From CALAGJ01 sp964293305 (GTDB lineage: Bacteria > Bacteroidota > Bacteroidia > Chitinophagales > Chitinophagaceae): a stretch of 64,000 bases of DNA. Position 1 is the stretch's first letter. The number at the start of each line of letters is the position of its first letter. Under the pieces are notes generated by a model. It worked only from the letters and a program-made list of their open reading frames with translations. It was not told where the DNA came from and made no database searches. The stretch is taken from positions 193,778-257,777 of the forward strand of contig CAXYYO010000001.1 in the NCBI GenBank assembly GCA_964293305.1, in the 5' to 3' direction. Below are positions 44,730 through 52,344 of the stretch, piece by piece. Position numbers and translations under genes: made by a program.

Positions 44730-44840
44730 ATGATATAATTTGCCTATGAATTTTATCATTTAGAATTGGTGCCTTGCTGATAAATGCAATTTTCATTATC
44801 TATGGAATTCATGCATTTATTATTCTCCATCATTCTATTT

Positions 44841-44874
44841 TTTGGAAATACCCTATAGAAAATCCTTAGCTTTG
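44841..44874 (+). promoter_or_regulatory. Putative promoter of ndk
   Basis: TTTG (44841-44844) and TAGCTTTG (44867-44874) are 22 bases apart, slightly longer than the consensus 19. The ATG is 20 bases downstream. Confidence 0.5.
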
Positions 44875-44894
44875 CGGCGCAAAAAAAATATATC

Positions 44895-45311
44895 ATGAGC
44901 AATCGTACATTTACAATGATAAAGCCGGATGCCACAGCTAAAGGCTATACCGGTGCCATATTAGACCGCATCATAAAAGGAGGGTACTCAATAGTAGCTA
45001 TGAAGTGGACCCGTCTTACAAAAGAGCAGGCTGGTGCATTTTATGAAGTACATAAGGAGCGTCCATTCTACGATGAATTGGTATCGTTTATGAGCAGTGG
45101 AACCATTGTAGCAGCTATATTAGAAAAAGAGAATGCCGTTGCAGATTTTCGTACACTTATTGGTGCCACGGATCCTTCAAAAGCTGATGCCGGAACAATC
45201 AGAAAGGATTTTGCTGCAAGTGTTGGAGAAAATGCTGTACATGGAAGCGACAGTGATGATAATGCATCTATTGAAGGCTCATTCTTTTTTTCAAAACTGG
45301 AGCAGTTTTAA
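44895..45311 (+). CDS. ndk: Nucleoside diphosphate kinase
   Basis: Balances nucleoside triphosphate pools by moving the gamma phosphate of ATP to other NDPs. The 138-residue protein is standard length, with the active-site His116 in NAVHGSDSDDNA and the KPDA start segment. A bidirectional terminator separates it from lolD, which converges on it. Confidence 0.97.
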   Translation: MSNRTFTMIKPDATAKGYTGAILDRIIKGGYSIVAMKWTRLTKEQAGAFYEVHKERPFYDELVSFMSSGTIVAAILEKENAVADFRTLIGATDPSKADAGTIRKDFAASVGENAVHGSDSDDNASIEGSFFFSKLEQF

Positions 45312-45331
45312 TTTCAACAAATCATTATAAT

Positions 45332-45363
45332 AAAAAAATGTAGCCTCAGTGCTGCATTTTTTT
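45332..45363. terminator. Bidirectional terminator between ndk and lolD
   Basis: AATGTAGC pairs with GCTGCATT (one G-U pair) around the loop CTCAGT, flanked by seven A on the left and seven T on the right. It overlaps the last bases of the lolD gene. Confidence 0.8.
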
Positions 45364-46018
45364 ATGCCTCCACCATAAGACCATCCCTCATATGAAGTGT
45401 TCTATTGCTTAATGCTGCAAGCTCTTCATTGTGTGTAACGATAAGAAATGTCTGATGATAATTTTTTTGTAAGTTTAGAAAAATGCTGTGTAAATCACGT
45501 GCATTTGTACTATCCAGGTTGCCTGTAGGTTCATCCGCAAATACAATATCCGGTTTGTTGATTAGGGCACGGGCAATGGCTACTCGTTGTTGTTCGCCAC
45601 CGCTAAGGGCTCCGGGCTTATGTTCTGTACGATGGGAAAGACCTAAGTCATTCAATAATGCCAAAGCCATCTTTTTTGCAGCTGATTTTGAAGTACCAGC
45701 CAGCCAGGCAGGGATACACACATTTTCCAAGGCAGTAAATTCCGGCAACAAATGATGAAATTGAAAAACAAAACCAATATGCTTGTTTCTAAATGAGGAC
45801 AGGGCTTTGGAGGAAAGGTTATGGAGGGGAGTATTGTGTATAGTAATGGAACCGCTATCAGCTTGATCGAGTGTACCAAGAATATGTAGCAAAGTACTTT
45901 TGCCAGCTCCAGATGAGCCCACAATACTTACCATTTCGCCTTCCTGAATCGTTAGGTCAACTCCCTTGAGTACTTCAACTGAACCATATTTTTTTTGAAT
46001 TCCTTTTGCTGTCAACAT
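45362..46018 (-). CDS. lolD: Lipoprotein-releasing ABC transporter ATP-binding protein
   Basis: The ATPase of the Lol complex, which moves mature lipoproteins from the inner membrane to the outer membrane via LolC/E-type partners. The 218-residue protein has Walker A GSSGAGKST (34-42), Q-loop, the ABC signature LSGGEQQR, Walker B IVFADEP and the H-loop VTHN. The closest family is LolD/MacB. The permease gene is not adjacent. A -7 box TAAGTTTG (minus strand, 46042-46035) precedes it. Confidence 0.9.
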   Translation of the reverse strand: MLTAKGIQKKYGSVEVLKGVDLTIQEGEMVSIVGSSGAGKSTLLHILGTLDQADSGSITIHNTPLHNLSSKALSSFRNKHIGFVFQFHHLLPEFTALENVCIPAWLAGTSKSAAKKMALALLNDLGLSHRTEHKPGALSGGEQQRVAIARALINKPDIVFADEPTGNLDSTNARDLHSIFLNLQKNYHQTFLIVTHNEELAALSNRTLHMRDGLMVEA

Positions 46019-46034
46019 AAAATATAAACTGCCG

Positions 46035-46042
46035 CAAACTTA
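46035..46042 (-). promoter_or_regulatory. -7 promoter box of lolD
   Basis: The minus strand reads TAAGTTTG, fitting TAnnTTTG, 16 bases before the lolD start. No -33 box at the usual distance. Confidence 0.45.
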
Positions 46043-46235
46043 TTTGTTTACATCAAAACTTATGGCATATTTTGGTTTCCATTTACTCATAATTTTTTTT
46101 ACTCAGCATGTAATTGACTTTTTTGTTTAACTACAAACAAACTTGATTAACAGTGGATTCACACTAATTTATTTTGTCTGCTGATCAACTTTGGTATTAA
46201 AAACGACTAACAAATCTCTTATAAAAAAAACTCCA

Positions 46236-46266
46236 TTTGGTTAATCCAACACAACGCTTACTTTTG
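46236..46266 (+). promoter_or_regulatory. Consensus Bacteroidota promoter of the DUF2795 gene
   Basis: TTTG (46236-46239), 19 bases, TACTTTTG (46259-46266): an exact match to the Bacteroidota primary promoter, the only one in the window. The start codon is 17 bases after the -7 box, giving a very short leader. Confidence 0.75.
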
Positions 46267-46283
46267 CGCAAAATTTTAAAACA

Positions 46284-46505
46284 ATGTTTTGGAGTTTAGA
46301 ATTAGCAAGCTACTTGGAAGATGCACCTTGGCCAGCATCCAAAGATGAATTAATTGACTATGCCATAAGGAGCGGAGCTCCAATTGAGGTTGTAGAAAAT
46401 CTGCAAGAATTGGACGATGAAGGTGAAATGTATGAAAGCATTGAGGATATATGGCCAGACTATCCAAGCCAAGAAGATTTTCTCTTTAATGAAGATGAAT
46501 ATTAA
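46284..46505 (+). CDS. Small acidic DUF2795 protein
   Basis: A 73-residue acidic protein. It reads FWSLELASYLEDAPWPASKD, then DYAIRSGAPIEVVENLQEL, and ends in a very acidic tail with EDIWPDYPSQEDFLFNEDEY. This is the DUF2795 family, very strongly conserved among Bacteroidota; its function is unknown. The charge and size suggest a soluble binding or regulatory protein. The exact consensus promoter and the strong terminator indicate a well-expressed, monocistronic gene. Confidence 0.9.
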   Translation: MFWSLELASYLEDAPWPASKDELIDYAIRSGAPIEVVENLQELDDEGEMYESIEDIWPDYPSQEDFLFNEDEY

Positions 46506-46523
46506 AAAAAAATATTTTGATAC

Positions 46524-46550
46524 CCCGCACAATTGTGCGGGATTTTTTTT
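46524..46550 (+). terminator. Terminator of the DUF2795 gene
   Basis: The perfect 18-base palindrome CCCGCACAATTGTGCGGG (46524-46541) is followed by a run of eight T. Confidence 0.9.
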
Positions 46551-46688
46551 AGGAAAAATTGTGATGTAAATCAGTTTTATAAGCATACACAGCTCCGTTT
46601 TCAAAACTAAATAAAAGATAACACAGGTGGATTCTGTATTTCCTCAATGCCCATACTTTTTTTGATTAATATGATTTCTTATTAAAAA

Positions 46689-46702
46689 AGACCGAATGGT
46701 AT
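46689..46702 (+). promoter_or_regulatory. Putative TetR operator O1 (at the regulator's promoter)
   Basis: AGACCGAATGGTAT, an imperfect inverted repeat closely matching O2 at 47353 (ten identical leading positions out of 14 apart from one central change). It occupies the -33 region of the promoter at 46712-46719, so bound regulator would block transcription of its own gene. Confidence 0.6.
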
Positions 46703-46711
46703 ATTTTACCC

Positions 46712-46719
46712 TATATTTG
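46712..46719 (+). promoter_or_regulatory. -7 promoter box of the TetR-family gene
   Basis: TATATTTG fits TAnnTTTG. It ends 17 bases before the ATG at 46737. Confidence 0.6.
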
Positions 46720-46736
46720 CATTATTCAGTAAGAAA

Positions 46737-47333
46737 ATGAAACAGTCTAAAGCGGAACAGACACAACAATTCATTATAGAAAAATCAGCTCCTATATTCA
46801 ATGAAAAGGGATTTGCTGGCACATCTATGAATGATATAATAGAAGCAACAGGGCTTAGTAAAGGTTGTATATATGGCAATTTCGAAAACAAGGATGCAAT
46901 AGGGCTTTCTGCTTTTGATCAAAATTATAAAACAATTGTGTCGTACTTAAGATTGCAAATGGATATTAGACCTCATACAATCGATAAATTATTGGTTTAC
47001 CCAAACACATATAGAATTTTCTTGGAATTACCCTTTTTAAAAGCAGGATGTCCTATATTAAATACTTCTACAGAAGCTGATGACACCCATCCTTTACTAA
47101 GAAAAAAAGCTATGGAAGCACTTAGATTTTGGAAAAACTCCATTGAAAAATTAGTGGAAACAGGCATTAAAAGAAATGAAATCAAACTTACAGCAAATGC
47201 AAATGAGTTTTCTTATATTTTAATGTCATTAATAGAAGGTGCCATGATGCAATCAAAAGTTACTGGAAATTCAGAAGCCCTTGTTGTATCAATGAATTAT
47301 TTGGAAAAAATGATTTACGATTTGAGGGTGTAA
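46737..47333 (+). CDS. TetR/AcrR-family transcriptional regulator
   Basis: A 198-residue repressor-type regulator. The N-terminal helix-turn-helix (about residues 25-48) reads FAGTSMNDIIEATGLSKGCIYGNFENKDAI in pieces, the classic TetR DNA-binding segment. The C-terminal domain should bind a small ligand; in this group (with a KSAPIFNEKGF start) acyl-CoA-related ligands are common, but this is inference. A matching operator overlaps its own promoter, and another lies just before the remains of a thiolase gene. This supports autoregulation and control of the downstream genes. Confidence 0.9.
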   Translation: MKQSKAEQTQQFIIEKSAPIFNEKGFAGTSMNDIIEATGLSKGCIYGNFENKDAIGLSAFDQNYKTIVSYLRLQMDIRPHTIDKLLVYPNTYRIFLELPFLKAGCPILNTSTEADDTHPLLRKKAMEALRFWKNSIEKLVETGIKRNEIKLTANANEFSYILMSLIEGAMMQSKVTGNSEALVVSMNYLEKMIYDLRV

Positions 47334-47352
47334 AAAAATTTTAGCAAAAAAA

Positions 47353-47366
47353 AGACCAAATGGTCT
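47353..47366 (+). promoter_or_regulatory. Putative TetR operator O2 (in front of the thiolase remnant)
   Basis: AGACCAAATGGTCT is a perfect inverted repeat with five-base arms and a four-base centre. It matches O1 at 46689-46702 and lies 20 bases after the TetR stop and seven bases before the ATG of the thiolase remnant. Confidence 0.65.
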
Positions 47367-47373
47367 ATAAACT

Positions 47374-47670
47374 ATGTCAAAAGATGGAAATTAAAACAGT
47401 AGCATCTTTTTTGGATTTTTTTGAAATCAACGAAGCGTATGCAGCAGTGGTCTTAGCGAATCGAAAAATCCTTGATTTAGATACTAATAAAATAAATATT
47501 TATGGAGGAGTAGTTGCAATAGGTCATCCATTAGCGGCTTTCTGGTGCTAGAATTATTTGCACATTGATTTCAGTTTTAAAAACAAGAAAACGGCAAATT
47601 TGGTGTGGCTTCCATTTGCAATGGAGACGGTGGTGCTTCAGCAATTGTAATTGAGAACATAAATCATTAA
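47374..47670 (+). pseudogene. Remnant of an acetyl-CoA acetyltransferase (thiolase) gene
   Basis: Only about the last 95 codons of a thiolase remain, in more than one frame. The first part translates to FFEINEAYAAVVLAN and NKINIYGGVVAIGHPL, matching the FVELNEAFSVVGIAN and GGAVSLGHPL segments of the intact thiolase at 8241. A frameshift follows GHPL, then SGARIICTLISVL is read in a second frame, and NGKFGVASICNGDGGASA up to a TAA at 47668-47670 in a further frame. The first bases ATGTCAAAA (47374) look like an original thiolase start, so an internal deletion of roughly 280 codons is likely. A putative TetR operator sits just upstream. Confidence 0.8.
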
Positions 47671-47682
47671 AATTCAAATACT

Positions 47683-48771
47683 ATGCATACAACTTATTTA
47701 GTAAGTACTAAAAAGCAATTTGAGTATTACAAAATGCTTGGAGAAAAAACAATTGCACAATTACCTGACGATAAAATATTTTGGCAATACAATAATGCAA
47801 GCAATAGCATAGCAGTCATCGTAAAACATTTGAGCGGAAATATGTTATCCCGTTGGACAGATTTTTTGAATGCTGATGGAGAAAAGGAGTGGAGAAATCG
47901 GGATAAAGAATTTGAAAATGATTTTAAAACTAAGGATGAAATAATTCTGATGTGGGATGATGGTTGGAACTGCCTTTTCAATGCATTCAATGCATTAAAA
48001 GATGAAGATTTTTCTAAAATAATCTATATACGGAATCAGGCTCATTCAATAACAGATGCCATAAACCGACAATTGGCTCATTATTCATATCATATTGGGC
48101 AGATTGTTTTTATTGGGAAAATGATTTGCAACGGCGAGTGGATGTCACTTTCTATTCCAAAAGGAAATTCAAAAACTTTCAATGAAGAAAAATTTTCTAG
48201 CGAAAAAAATAATGGACATTATACAGATGAGGAAATAAGAAAACATAATAATATGAAAAAGAGTGAAATAATAAGCAGACTAAAAACAGCACATTCCACA
48301 TTTTGTGAATCTGCGTTTCAATTGCCAAATCCAACATTCGCCATTGGCGAAAAATGGTCTGTTTCTCAGAATGTAGACCATATTAATATCTCATTAAAGC
48401 GCTTGGGCGCATTTTTAGGATTACCAAAATCTGATATTAGAAAACTATATGGCACCCCGGAAAGCGCATCAATGACCTACAATGAACTAACCAATATTTA
48501 TCTTCAAGCCATTTCAAATGGTACAAAAGCAACCGCTCCATTTATTCCGGAATTAAATCCTGATGGAAATATTGAATCACTCATTAGTCAAGGTAAAAAT
48601 TGGCTTGAGGTATTAACTTCAACTCTGCAGAATTGGTCTGAAGAAGAATTGGATCTATACAATTGTCCACATCCGGCACTAGGATTAATTACCATCAGAG
48701 AAATACTTTATTTCACAATTTATCACGTACAGCATCATGATAAAATAATTAAAAAAAATGCTGGTAAATGA
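47683..48771 (+). CDS. Fusion of two DinB-superfamily domains (DUF1572 plus DinB_2)
   Basis: A 362-residue protein that appears to be two four-helix DinB/YfiT-like units in tandem. The first (about 1-165) has IVKHLSGN and LAHYSYHIGQI, which matches DUF1572. The second (about 190-358) has SVSQNVDHINIS and YHVQHHDKI. In each, spaced histidines are those that bind a metal in this superfamily. Known relatives include thiol S-transferases using bacillithiol or mycothiol, so a detoxification role is possible. The stop overlaps the start of the next gene by four bases. Its function is unknown. Confidence 0.82.
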   Translation: MHTTYLVSTKKQFEYYKMLGEKTIAQLPDDKIFWQYNNASNSIAVIVKHLSGNMLSRWTDFLNADGEKEWRNRDKEFENDFKTKDEIILMWDDGWNCLFNAFNALKDEDFSKIIYIRNQAHSITDAINRQLAHYSYHIGQIVFIGKMICNGEWMSLSIPKGNSKTFNEEKFSSEKNNGHYTDEEIRKHNNMKKSEIISRLKTAHSTFCESAFQLPNPTFAIGEKWSVSQNVDHINISLKRLGAFLGLPKSDIRKLYGTPESASMTYNELTNIYLQAISNGTKATAPFIPELNPDGNIESLISQGKNWLEVLTSTLQNWSEEELDLYNCPHPALGLITIREILYFTIYHVQHHDKIIKKNAGK

Positions 48772-49298
48772 TGCAAATAAAAATTGAAAACTTTCGAATT
48801 GAGCATACTACAAATAAGGATTTGGATACTATATACTGGCTATTTGATGAAGCAATTGAGTACATAAAAAAAAATAATTACGTGGGATGGACCACCTATG
48901 ACAAAAACTTCATCAGAATGGATATAGAAAAAAAACTTCAATACAAGATTACTACTCATAATGACATATTATGCATTTTTAGTATTTGTTATTCTGATGA
49001 AATAATTTGGAGACAAATGGAAAAAGAAGATGCCCTCTATCTGCATAGAATTGTTGTAAATCCACTTTATAAAGGGCAAAAGCAATTTGAAAAAATCTTG
49101 AACTGGTCTAAAAAATTCGCTATTGAAAAAAGTTTGAAATACATACGTATGGATACTTGGGCAGAAAATTCAAACATCGTCAATTATTACAAGGAATTTG
49201 GATTTAAACAAATTGAAGATTTTACCACCCCAAACACTCCAAAACTTCCAGAACAACATCGAAACCTTAAAGTGGCATTATTGGAAATGAAATTATAG
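48768..49298 (+). CDS. GNAT family N-acetyltransferase
   Basis: A 176-residue GNAT acyltransferase. The central strand and loop are LYLHRIVVNPLYKGQKQFEKIL, at the position of the acetyl-CoA motif A, followed by YIRMDTWAENSNIVNYYKEFGFKQIEDF, the motif B typical of small-molecule or peptide acetyltransferases. There are two adjacent Met codons (48768 and 48771). The first overlaps the DinB-fusion stop by four bases. Co-transcription with the neighbours is very likely. Substrate unknown. Confidence 0.85.
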   Translation: MMQIKIENFRIEHTTNKDLDTIYWLFDEAIEYIKKNNYVGWTTYDKNFIRMDIEKKLQYKITTHNDILCIFSICYSDEIIWRQMEKEDALYLHRIVVNPLYKGQKQFEKILNWSKKFAIEKSLKYIRMDTWAENSNIVNYYKEFGFKQIEDFTTPNTPKLPEQHRNLKVALLEMKL

Positions 49299-49315
49299 TT
49301 TTTTAATACACAAAA

Positions 49316-49849
49316 ATGCAACAAGAAAAATGGTTTAATAGAGAATTTAATTTTGAAAATGAGCAAAATATTTTTCCTGGTATTTTAGAAAGACTATCCG
49401 GTACGCCAGTACGATTAGAAGAAAAAGTAAAAGCAGTAGCTGGACAAATTTTGACATTTTCTTTAAATAACTCATGGTCTATAAAAGAAAATATGGGGCA
49501 TTTAATTGACCTTGAACCACTTTGGCAAGGAAGACTTGATGATATAATAAATAATCAAGTAGAACTACGGTCTACTGATTTGCAAAACACTAAAACCAAT
49601 TTTGCAAATCATAATGATAAATCAATACAAGAGCTGCTATCCGAATTTAGAAACATAAGGGAGCAAACCATAAATAAACTTCTATCCCTTGATGATGCTA
49701 CTGTTTTTAAATGGGCACTTCATCCTAGGTTAAAATCTCCAATGAGAACAATGGATCTTTTCTTATTCGTAGCCGAACATGACGATCATCACTTGGCAAG
49801 GATTACTGAGATACTAAAAACAAACAATTTAAAAAAATACTATGATTAA
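49316..49849 (+). CDS. DinB family protein
   Basis: A 177-residue single-domain DinB-superfamily protein. SIKENMGHLIDLEPLW and FLFVAEHDDHHLARI contain the three His residues expected to hold a metal ion (one after the N-terminal part, two near the C-terminus). It is separate from the fusion protein at 47683 but in the same operon, with the GNAT gene between. Its stop overlaps the next gene by eight bases. Possible roles are S-transfer with a low-molecular-weight thiol or another detoxification reaction. Confidence 0.85.
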   Translation: MQQEKWFNREFNFENEQNIFPGILERLSGTPVRLEEKVKAVAGQILTFSLNNSWSIKENMGHLIDLEPLWQGRLDDIINNQVELRSTDLQNTKTNFANHNDKSIQELLSEFRNIREQTINKLLSLDDATVFKWALHPRLKSPMRTMDLFLFVAEHDDHHLARITEILKTNNLKKYYD

Positions 49850-50798
49850 AACAAAAAAAACAAGAATTGCAATTGCCGGCATTGGTGGTATAGGTGGTTA
49901 TATAGGCGGGAAATTAGCTCATCATTATTTCAATTCTGAAAGTATAGAAATTATATTTATTGCAAGGGGAGAAGTGGCTGAGGCGATTAACAAAAATGGA
50001 CTATACCTAAATTCCAACGATATTTCTTATACCTGTGTACCAACTATAACTTCTGAAGATCCAAAAGAAATTGGAATAATTGATATTCTAATTGTTTGTA
50101 CAAAATCCTTTTCGGTTGAAGCCCTTTTCAAAAAATATGACAAAATCCTATCTCCGGATGTAACAGTAATTACAACTCAAAATACAGTTAATGGTAAAGA
50201 AACGATAACTCCATTTTTGCCTGTTGGAGCCACGTTAATGGAAGGAAGCATTTATATAGCCTCTAATATTATTGAACCAGGAAGAATTAAGCATATTAGT
50301 GGCCCATCAAAATTCTTTTTTGGATTAGATAATGAGAACAATAGTAAAGGCCACGAAACTGCAAAAATTCTTAACGATGCAGGCGTAGATACAACTTATG
50401 CCACAAATATAAAATCTGTTTTATGGAAGAAATTTATGTTTATTTCTCCTGCAGCTATTGTTGCAGCTATATTCCAAATATCTTTTTCTGAAATATTGGG
50501 ATCGACAAAATATGAAATACTCTATATCAATTTAATCACAGAATTAATGCAATTGGCAAAAGCGAAAAAGATTGACTTTGATGGGAAAACTGTAATAAAT
50601 AATATGAATTTATTAAGCAATTTTAAAGGCAAAATAAAAGCTTCATTTCAACTAGATCTCGAAGGCAATAAGCCTTCAGAAATAAATACTTTGGTAAAAT
50701 ATGTAATTAACGAAAGTAAAAGATATCATTTGCTAACGCCTTTTTATGAAAATTCCTTCAATGATTTGAACAAGAAATACAGCTTGAATCAAATGTAA
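49842..50798 (+). CDS. Ketopantoate reductase family (2-dehydropantoate 2-reductase)
   Basis: A 318-residue NADPH-dependent reductase of the PanE/ApbA family. The N-terminal Rossmann loop IAGIGGIGGYIGGKLA, the TKSFSVEAL segment, and the substrate part with QNTVNGKETI and the C-terminal helical KKIDFDGKT/ELMQL region match the family. PanE makes pantoate for coenzyme A, but many paralogues act on other 2-keto acids. Placement in this accessory operon, away from panB/panC, makes a paralogue plausible. It is the last gene of the plus-strand block. Confidence 0.85.
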   Translation: MIKTKKTRIAIAGIGGIGGYIGGKLAHHYFNSESIEIIFIARGEVAEAINKNGLYLNSNDISYTCVPTITSEDPKEIGIIDILIVCTKSFSVEALFKKYDKILSPDVTVITTQNTVNGKETITPFLPVGATLMEGSIYIASNIIEPGRIKHISGPSKFFFGLDNENNSKGHETAKILNDAGVDTTYATNIKSVLWKKFMFISPAAIVAAIFQISFSEILGSTKYEILYINLITELMQLAKAKKIDFDGKTVINNMNLLSNFKGKIKASFQLDLEGNKPSEINTLVKYVINESKRYHLLTPFYENSFNDLNKKYSLNQM

Positions 50799-50896
50799 GT
50801 AAAGAAAATATACATTCTTTACATGACACAGCACTGTTCAAGGAAATTATAAAAATATCTTCCTTAAAATGCAAATTTTATAATAAATATGAATTT

Positions 50897-51361
50897 TTAT
50901 TCTTCCTCTTCAAGTGCCAAGGCGGCTGCGGCAAGTTCCATTGCTTTTTGGCGTGCTTCCTCCCTGTTTTCTTCTGTACTTTTTCTAAACATAAAAGCAT
51001 TCCATACATGGTCGATAGCATATTCAGAAAAAATCTCCATATCGTTTTCATCTAAAGCAATCCAACTATTTTTTCTGCTTAAATCGCTAGTGATTTTGCT
51101 TGTATTTTTTGGGTGTGCAATCCAAATTTTACTTCTATCGTGTATGGCAGGAAGTACATCTTTTAAAATTCCATTGAGCTGATGCTGATTTACAGCAAAC
51201 AACAAAGCAAAGTCAATTTTTTTAGAGCATAACAGTGGTGTTACACTTTTAGAATAGGACAACTTTGCAAAGCATTTTTCAATTGTAGAGGGAAGGCCCT
51301 GAATCAATAGATTTTTTTCATCTTTTAATTCCAGCTTCTCTAAAAGATTTCCAATAATCAT
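50897..51361 (-). CDS. Uncharacterised conserved protein
   Basis: A 154-residue soluble protein with no family that I can name with confidence. It contains NLLIQGLPSTIEKCFAKLSYSKSV, KIDFALLFAVNQHQL, SKIWIAHPKNTSKI and an alanine/glutamate-rich C-terminal helix. The pattern (a short alpha/beta part that ends in KIWIAHPK) resembles DUF3052-like proteins. It has its own -7 box (TACTTTTG, minus strand, 51404-51397). It converges on the panE-like gene. Function unknown. Confidence 0.75.
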   Translation of the reverse strand: MIIGNLLEKLELKDEKNLLIQGLPSTIEKCFAKLSYSKSVTPLLCSKKIDFALLFAVNQHQLNGILKDVLPAIHDRSKIWIAHPKNTSKITSDLSRKNSWIALDENDMEIFSEYAIDHVWNAFMFRKSTEENREEARQKAMELAAAALALEEEE

Positions 51362-51396
51362 CTGCGGAGTAAAATTTTTTTAATGTGATGGGGTTG

Positions 51397-51429
51397 CAAA
51401 AGTAAGCATAATTATTGCAATAAACCAAA
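51397..51429 (-). promoter_or_regulatory. Putative promoter of the uncharacterised gene at 50897-51361
   Basis: On the minus strand TACTTTTG (51404-51397) is preceded by TTTG (51429-51426) with a 21-base spacer, near the consensus of 19. Confidence 0.55.
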
Positions 51430-51461
51430 TAAAATTCAATGCCAGCCTGTATTACAGGGTT

Positions 51462-52277
51462 TTAATGTTTCTGAATAGGCTTGTAATATTTTAAAGCCTG
51501 AGGCATAAGTTTTTGTATTTCAGCTATTCTGGATGCATCAGATGGGTGCGTACTTAAAAATTCAGGTGGTTTTTGGCCCCCACTTAAATTACCCATTCTT
51601 TGCCAAAAAGGAACGGCCTCCTGAGGATTATAACCAGCCATTGCAGCTAAGTACAATCCATAATGATCAGCCTCTAATTCATCTCTTCTGCTAAAGGGAA
51701 GCATTATACCAATCTGTGAACCTACACCATAAGCGTTCATAAATAGATTCTGTGTTTCAGCTGGTTTATTTGATACGGCTACTGCTAATGCTACACCACC
51801 CAATTGTTGAACTAAACCTTGACTCATTCTTTCTCGACCATGATCTCCTAGTGCATGCATGATTTCATGACCCATTACCACTGCAAGAGCAGCTTCATTT
51901 TGTGCCACAGGCAATAAACCTGTGTAAACAACAACTTTACCACCCGGCATACACCAAGCATTTATTTCTTTACTATCTACTAAATTAAATTCCCATTTAT
52001 AATCAGGCAATTGATCAGTAGCACCCATTTCAGCATATAAAGTAGGCACTGCCTTTGCTATTCTACTGCCAACTCGCTGTACCATCTCCGCATCTTTGCT
52101 TGCAGAACTACTTACAATTCTACTTTCAGAAAGAAACTGACGATACTGTTGCTGAGCCATATTCTCAATATCTGCCTTGGGAACCAACGCTAATTGAGAC
52201 CTGCCAGTTAATGGATTTGTTTGGCAACCAGACAAAACAACAGCGGCAAATGAAATGGATACGAGTAACTTACGCAT
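51462..52277 (-). CDS. M48 family metalloprotease, lipoprotein
   Basis: A 271-residue zinc metalloprotease anchored as a lipoprotein. The start at 52277 gives MRKLLVSISFAAVVLSGC with a good lipobox (Cys19); the frame is open further up to 52412, which would bury this signal. The zinc motif is H137-E-I-M-H141, with a downstream EADHYG glutamate that supplies the third ligand. It resembles periplasmic Oma1/BepA-like proteases that take part in outer-membrane quality control. The CTNPLTGRSQLALV region after the lipobox is a family feature. It is a single gene, with plsY upstream on the same strand. Confidence 0.9.
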   Translation of the reverse strand: MRKLLVSISFAAVVLSGCQTNPLTGRSQLALVPKADIENMAQQQYRQFLSESRIVSSSASKDAEMVQRVGSRIAKAVPTLYAEMGATDQLPDYKWEFNLVDSKEINAWCMPGGKVVVYTGLLPVAQNEAALAVVMGHEIMHALGDHGRERMSQGLVQQLGGVALAVAVSNKPAETQNLFMNAYGVGSQIGIMLPFSRRDELEADHYGLYLAAMAGYNPQEAVPFWQRMGNLSGGQKPPEFLSTHPSDASRIAEIQKLMPQALKYYKPIQKH

Positions 52278-52344
52278 AATCATATTTTTTTGATTGAGAA
52301 AACAAGTTTTATACCAGCTAAAAATTAAAAGGATTGAAATCCTG

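Noticed and set aside
50799..50822. Inverted repeat GTAAAGAA/TTCTTTAC after the panE-like gene, as a terminator
   Set aside because: AT-rich stem and no T-run after it; too weak to call.
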